From positions 124,001-188,000 of the forward strand of contig NZ_JAXHMV010000016.1 of NCBI RefSeq assembly GCF_034521165.1: a DNA stretch of 64,000 nt. The letters run 5' to 3'. Source of the stretch: Thiohalophilus sp. Lineage in GTDB: Bacteria > Pseudomonadota > Gammaproteobacteria > UBA6429 > Thiohalophilaceae. Each line of letters starts with the position of its first letter. Position 1 is the first letter of the stretch. The notes below the pieces were generated by a model, which saw nothing but the letters and a program-made list of their open reading frames with translations, did not search any database and was not told the origin of the DNA. Positions 62,417 through 64,000 of the stretch are shown in pieces. The position numbers and the translations under genes are program-made.

Positions 62417-63277
62417 TTAAGAGGCGAACCTCGCCTCATAGTCTACCGGACTGACGTAACCCAGGTAAGAGTGACGCCGCCGTTTGTTATAGAAGATTTC
62501 CATGTACTCGAACAAGCTGCGTTTGGCCTCGTCTTTGGTTCGGTAGTCTTCATGGTCAACCAGTTCCGTTTTCAAGGTTCCGAAGAAGCTCTCAGCCACG
62601 GCATTGTCCAGGCACTCGCCTTTTCGACTCATGCTGCACAGCAGGTTATTGTCCTTCAGCATCTTCTGGTAATCGCCCGAGGCATAAGTGCTGCCCTGAT
62701 CGGAGTGAACGATGACAGAGTCGACTTTACCTCGACGCCACACGGCCATGGTCAGCGCATCCTGCACCAGTTTCGCGTTGTTCTTGTTACCCATGGCCCA
62801 GCCCAGTATCTGGCGGGAATAAAGTTCAAGGACAACCGCCAAGTACAACCAGCCCTGACGGGTCGGGATGAACGTGGTATCCGAGACCCAGGCTTTGTCA
62901 GGCTCGACCACGTTAAACTGGCGTTGCAGCCGATCCGGGGCAGGCTTCAGGGTGTTTTTTGAATCGGTGGTGATCACAAATTTTCTCGCCATCCGGGACT
63001 GAATGTCATTATCACGCATCAGGCGGGCCACGCGGTTCTCACCGACTTGCTCGCCCGATTCGAGCAGGTCGCGATGAATACGGGGTGAACCGTAGATGCC
63101 GCGACTGGCCCGGTGAAACACCGTGATCTTACTCAGCAGTGCCCGATTCTGTTTGGCCCGGGTACTCTCCGGACGATCCCGCCAGTCGTAGTAACCGCTG
63201 GCAGAGACGTCCAATATCTGGCACAGCCGGCTCACCGTATAACGAGCCGCTTGCTCTCGTATGAACGCGTACTTCAC
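62417..63277 (-). CDS. IS3-family transposase OrfB
   Basis: A 286-residue integrase-type transposase: N-terminal HTH_21-like region (SRLCQILDVSASGYYDW, RGIYGSPRIHRDL) and an rve core with WVSDTTFIPTRQGWLYLAVVLELYSRQILGWAM (Asp), VIVHSDQGSTYAS (Asp) and DNAVAESFFGTLKTEL (Glu). All three DDE residues are present. It overlaps orfA by 4 nt and can also be made as an OrfAB fusion. Confidence 0.95.
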   Translation of the reverse strand: MKYAFIREQAARYTVSRLCQILDVSASGYYDWRDRPESTRAKQNRALLSKITVFHRASRGIYGSPRIHRDLLESGEQVGENRVARLMRDNDIQSRMARKFVITTDSKNTLKPAPDRLQRQFNVVEPDKAWVSDTTFIPTRQGWLYLAVVLELYSRQILGWAMGNKNNAKLVQDALTMAVWRRGKVDSVIVHSDQGSTYASGDYQKMLKDNNLLCSMSRKGECLDNAVAESFFGTLKTELVDHEDYRTKDEAKRSLFEYMEIFYNKRRRHSYLGYVSPVDYEARFAS

Positions 63278-63585
63278 GAATGGTCCTTCGCAAAGTACGC
63301 CGTGGCCTTTTTTAAAATCTCGACCTCCTCCTTCAGACGCTCGTTCTCCTGGCGCAAGGTGGTCACCTCGGACTGGTTCTCTTTCTTTGGCCGACCCCGT
63401 TGGCCGGAAAAGGCCTGCTCACCTTTGGCCTGCAGCTGTTCTTTCCATTTGTAGAGCTGATTTCGGCGGACTCCCAGTTCCAGGGCAATCTCAGCAGCGG
63501 AACGATCGGACTCTTCCATTAGCTTCACCGCTTCGGCCTTAAATTCCTTGGTGTATGTCTTGTAGGGCTTGCGTTTTCTTGTCAT
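63274..63585 (-). CDS. IS3-family transposase OrfA
   Basis: A 103-residue protein: HTH (FKAEAVKLMEESDRSAAEIALELGVRRNQLYKWK) and a leucine-zipper coiled coil (TTLRQENERLKEEVEILKKATAYF). A slippery A AAA AAG lies at 63307-63313 (minus strand), in the zero frame, feeding the -1 frame of orfB. Confidence 0.95.
   Translation of the reverse strand: MTRKRKPYKTYTKEFKAEAVKLMEESDRSAAEIALELGVRRNQLYKWKEQLQAKGEQAFSGQRGRPKKENQSEVTTLRQENERLKEEVEILKKATAYFAKDHS
63307..63313 (-). promoter_or_regulatory. Programmed -1 frameshift site of the second IS3 element
   Basis: On the minus strand TTA AAA AAG in the OrfA frame provides the A AAA AAG heptamer; the -1 frame continues into orfB. Confidence 0.85.
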
Positions 63586-63676
63586 CTTTTGGACACTCCT
63601 TAATCAGTATTGTCTCTGATTTAATGTGTCCGTGAAACCGGGGGAGGTTCAGACTGACCCCGTTAGTCTTTTATTT

Positions 63677-64000
63677 CTATTTTTTGAAACAGCTAACAAT
63701 TATATCTGTCATATCCGAGGCTTTGTCTGTTCTTGCGCTTAATAATAGGTGCCCAATTATTATTTCGAAATTATCACTATTATTATTTTCGAATTTTAGC
63801 CCAGATGTCCTGACGTAATGTTTTGAGTTTTTATATTGGAAAATTAATTCCACCTTTTCGACGAATGTGCCTTCAGACATCATTTGCTTAACTCTTTCAC
63901 TTGGCGTTAGAGAAGGATCATACTCATAACCCCCAAAAGAATCGTTGCTAGTTAAGTACTTTTCTTTGTATGTAACGCAATTTGCAAAGACATGGCCTTT
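63677..64000 (-). CDS. Partial hypothetical gene at the window edge
   Basis: The minus-strand frame is open from the right edge (64000) to a TAG/TAA-type stop at 63677-63679, giving at least 107 residues, with the true start outside. The product is Asn/Lys/Ser-rich (TSNDSFGGYEYDPSLTPSERVKQMMSEGTFVEKVELIFQYKNSKHYVRTS...). The DNA is clearly AT-richer than the rest of the window, so the gene looks acquired. No family recognised; it begins just outside the second IS3 element. Confidence 0.6.
   Translation of the reverse strand, partial: KGHVFANCVTYKEKYLTSNDSFGGYEYDPSLTPSERVKQMMSEGTFVEKVELIFQYKNSKHYVRTSGLKFENNNSDNFEIIIGHLLLSARTDKASDMTDIIVSCFKK

Larger units (their letters stand above)
62386..63651 (-). 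mobile_element. IS3-family insertion sequence (1.27 kb), second type
   Basis: Contains orfA (63274-63585) and orfB (62417-63277). Ends carry imperfect inverted repeats: left TGAGGTTCCCCCAATAAAAC, right (reverse complement) TGAACCTCCCCCGGTTTCAC, both followed by GGACA. Clear target duplications are not visible. It belongs to a different IS3 subgroup from the neighbouring 1.64-kb element. Confidence 0.88.

Overview
The window reads as chromosomal DNA of a free-living gammaproteobacterium, probably halotolerant and sulfur-metabolising (Chromatiales or Thiohalomonadales-like; inference). The grounds are a glycine-betaine uptake cluster, a TusA/DsrE sulfur-trafficking operon with a TetR regulator, an SQR-like flavoprotein, a rhodanese, two PEP-CTERM proteins, an Aer-like chemoreceptor and two large GGDEF/EAL proteins. 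No tRNA, rRNA, CRISPR array or replication origin was recognised.

Layout. 1-10.4 kb: the 3' part of a ClC channel gene, a dual-SBP/PAS/GGDEF/EAL sensor, an SDR, an EamA transporter, an MscS channel, then a DUF294 regulator with a DnaQ-like exonuclease. 10.4-17.8 kb: a one-direction betaine cluster on the minus strand (ProV-ProW-ProX ABC transporter, outer-membrane porin, universal stress protein, BCCT carrier) with a 16-bp palindrome inside its promoter and a hairpin terminator at its end. 18.4-26.8 kb: a second GGDEF/EAL protein, SQR-like oxidoreductase, SelU, a 37-residue membrane peptide, an unclassified radical SAM protein and adenylate kinase. 27-34.7 kb: a PEP-CTERM protein, two Crp/Fnr paralogues around a DUF6316 gene, and an envelope/stress group (two DUF4398-type lipoproteins, a frameshifted BON lipoprotein, an lmo0937-type peptide). 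34.3-41 kb: a DUF2189 operon, an orphan pair of contractile-injection-system-like genes (tail tube and hub adaptor), MOSC, an AspT/YidE antiporter, an SDR and a VC0807-type membrane protein. 41.4-48 kb: the TetR-controlled sulfur operon, a secreted SRPBCC protein and a three-gene glycan operon (GH, VTT membrane protein, GT4). 48.4-54.4 kb: a rhomboid protease present twice as an ungapped direct duplication, enclosing a GC-rich deacetylase/glucosaminidase pair, a toxin-antitoxin-like remnant and a rhodanese. 54.4-64 kb: a MITE-like element, an Aer-like chemoreceptor, a lipase, an ice-binding PEP-CTERM protein, an orphan antitoxin, two IS3-family elements with intact frameshift sites and an AT-rich partial gene at the edge.

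How the genes work together. The betaine cluster gives both high-affinity ABC uptake and BCCT uptake behind one probable operator; MscS provides the opposite, osmotic release. The sulfur operon is bracketed by two matching operators, one at its own promoter and one at the regulator promoter, which indicates autoregulated control by the adjacent TetR protein. The interspersed repeats, IS elements, duplication and broken genes concentrate in 48-64 kb, which looks like the most plastic part of the window.

The most unusual items are the two-gene tube/adaptor module without sheath or baseplate genes, the doubly operated sulfur operon containing a new Cys-rich small protein, the palindrome across a start codon at 1209, and the rhomboid duplication.
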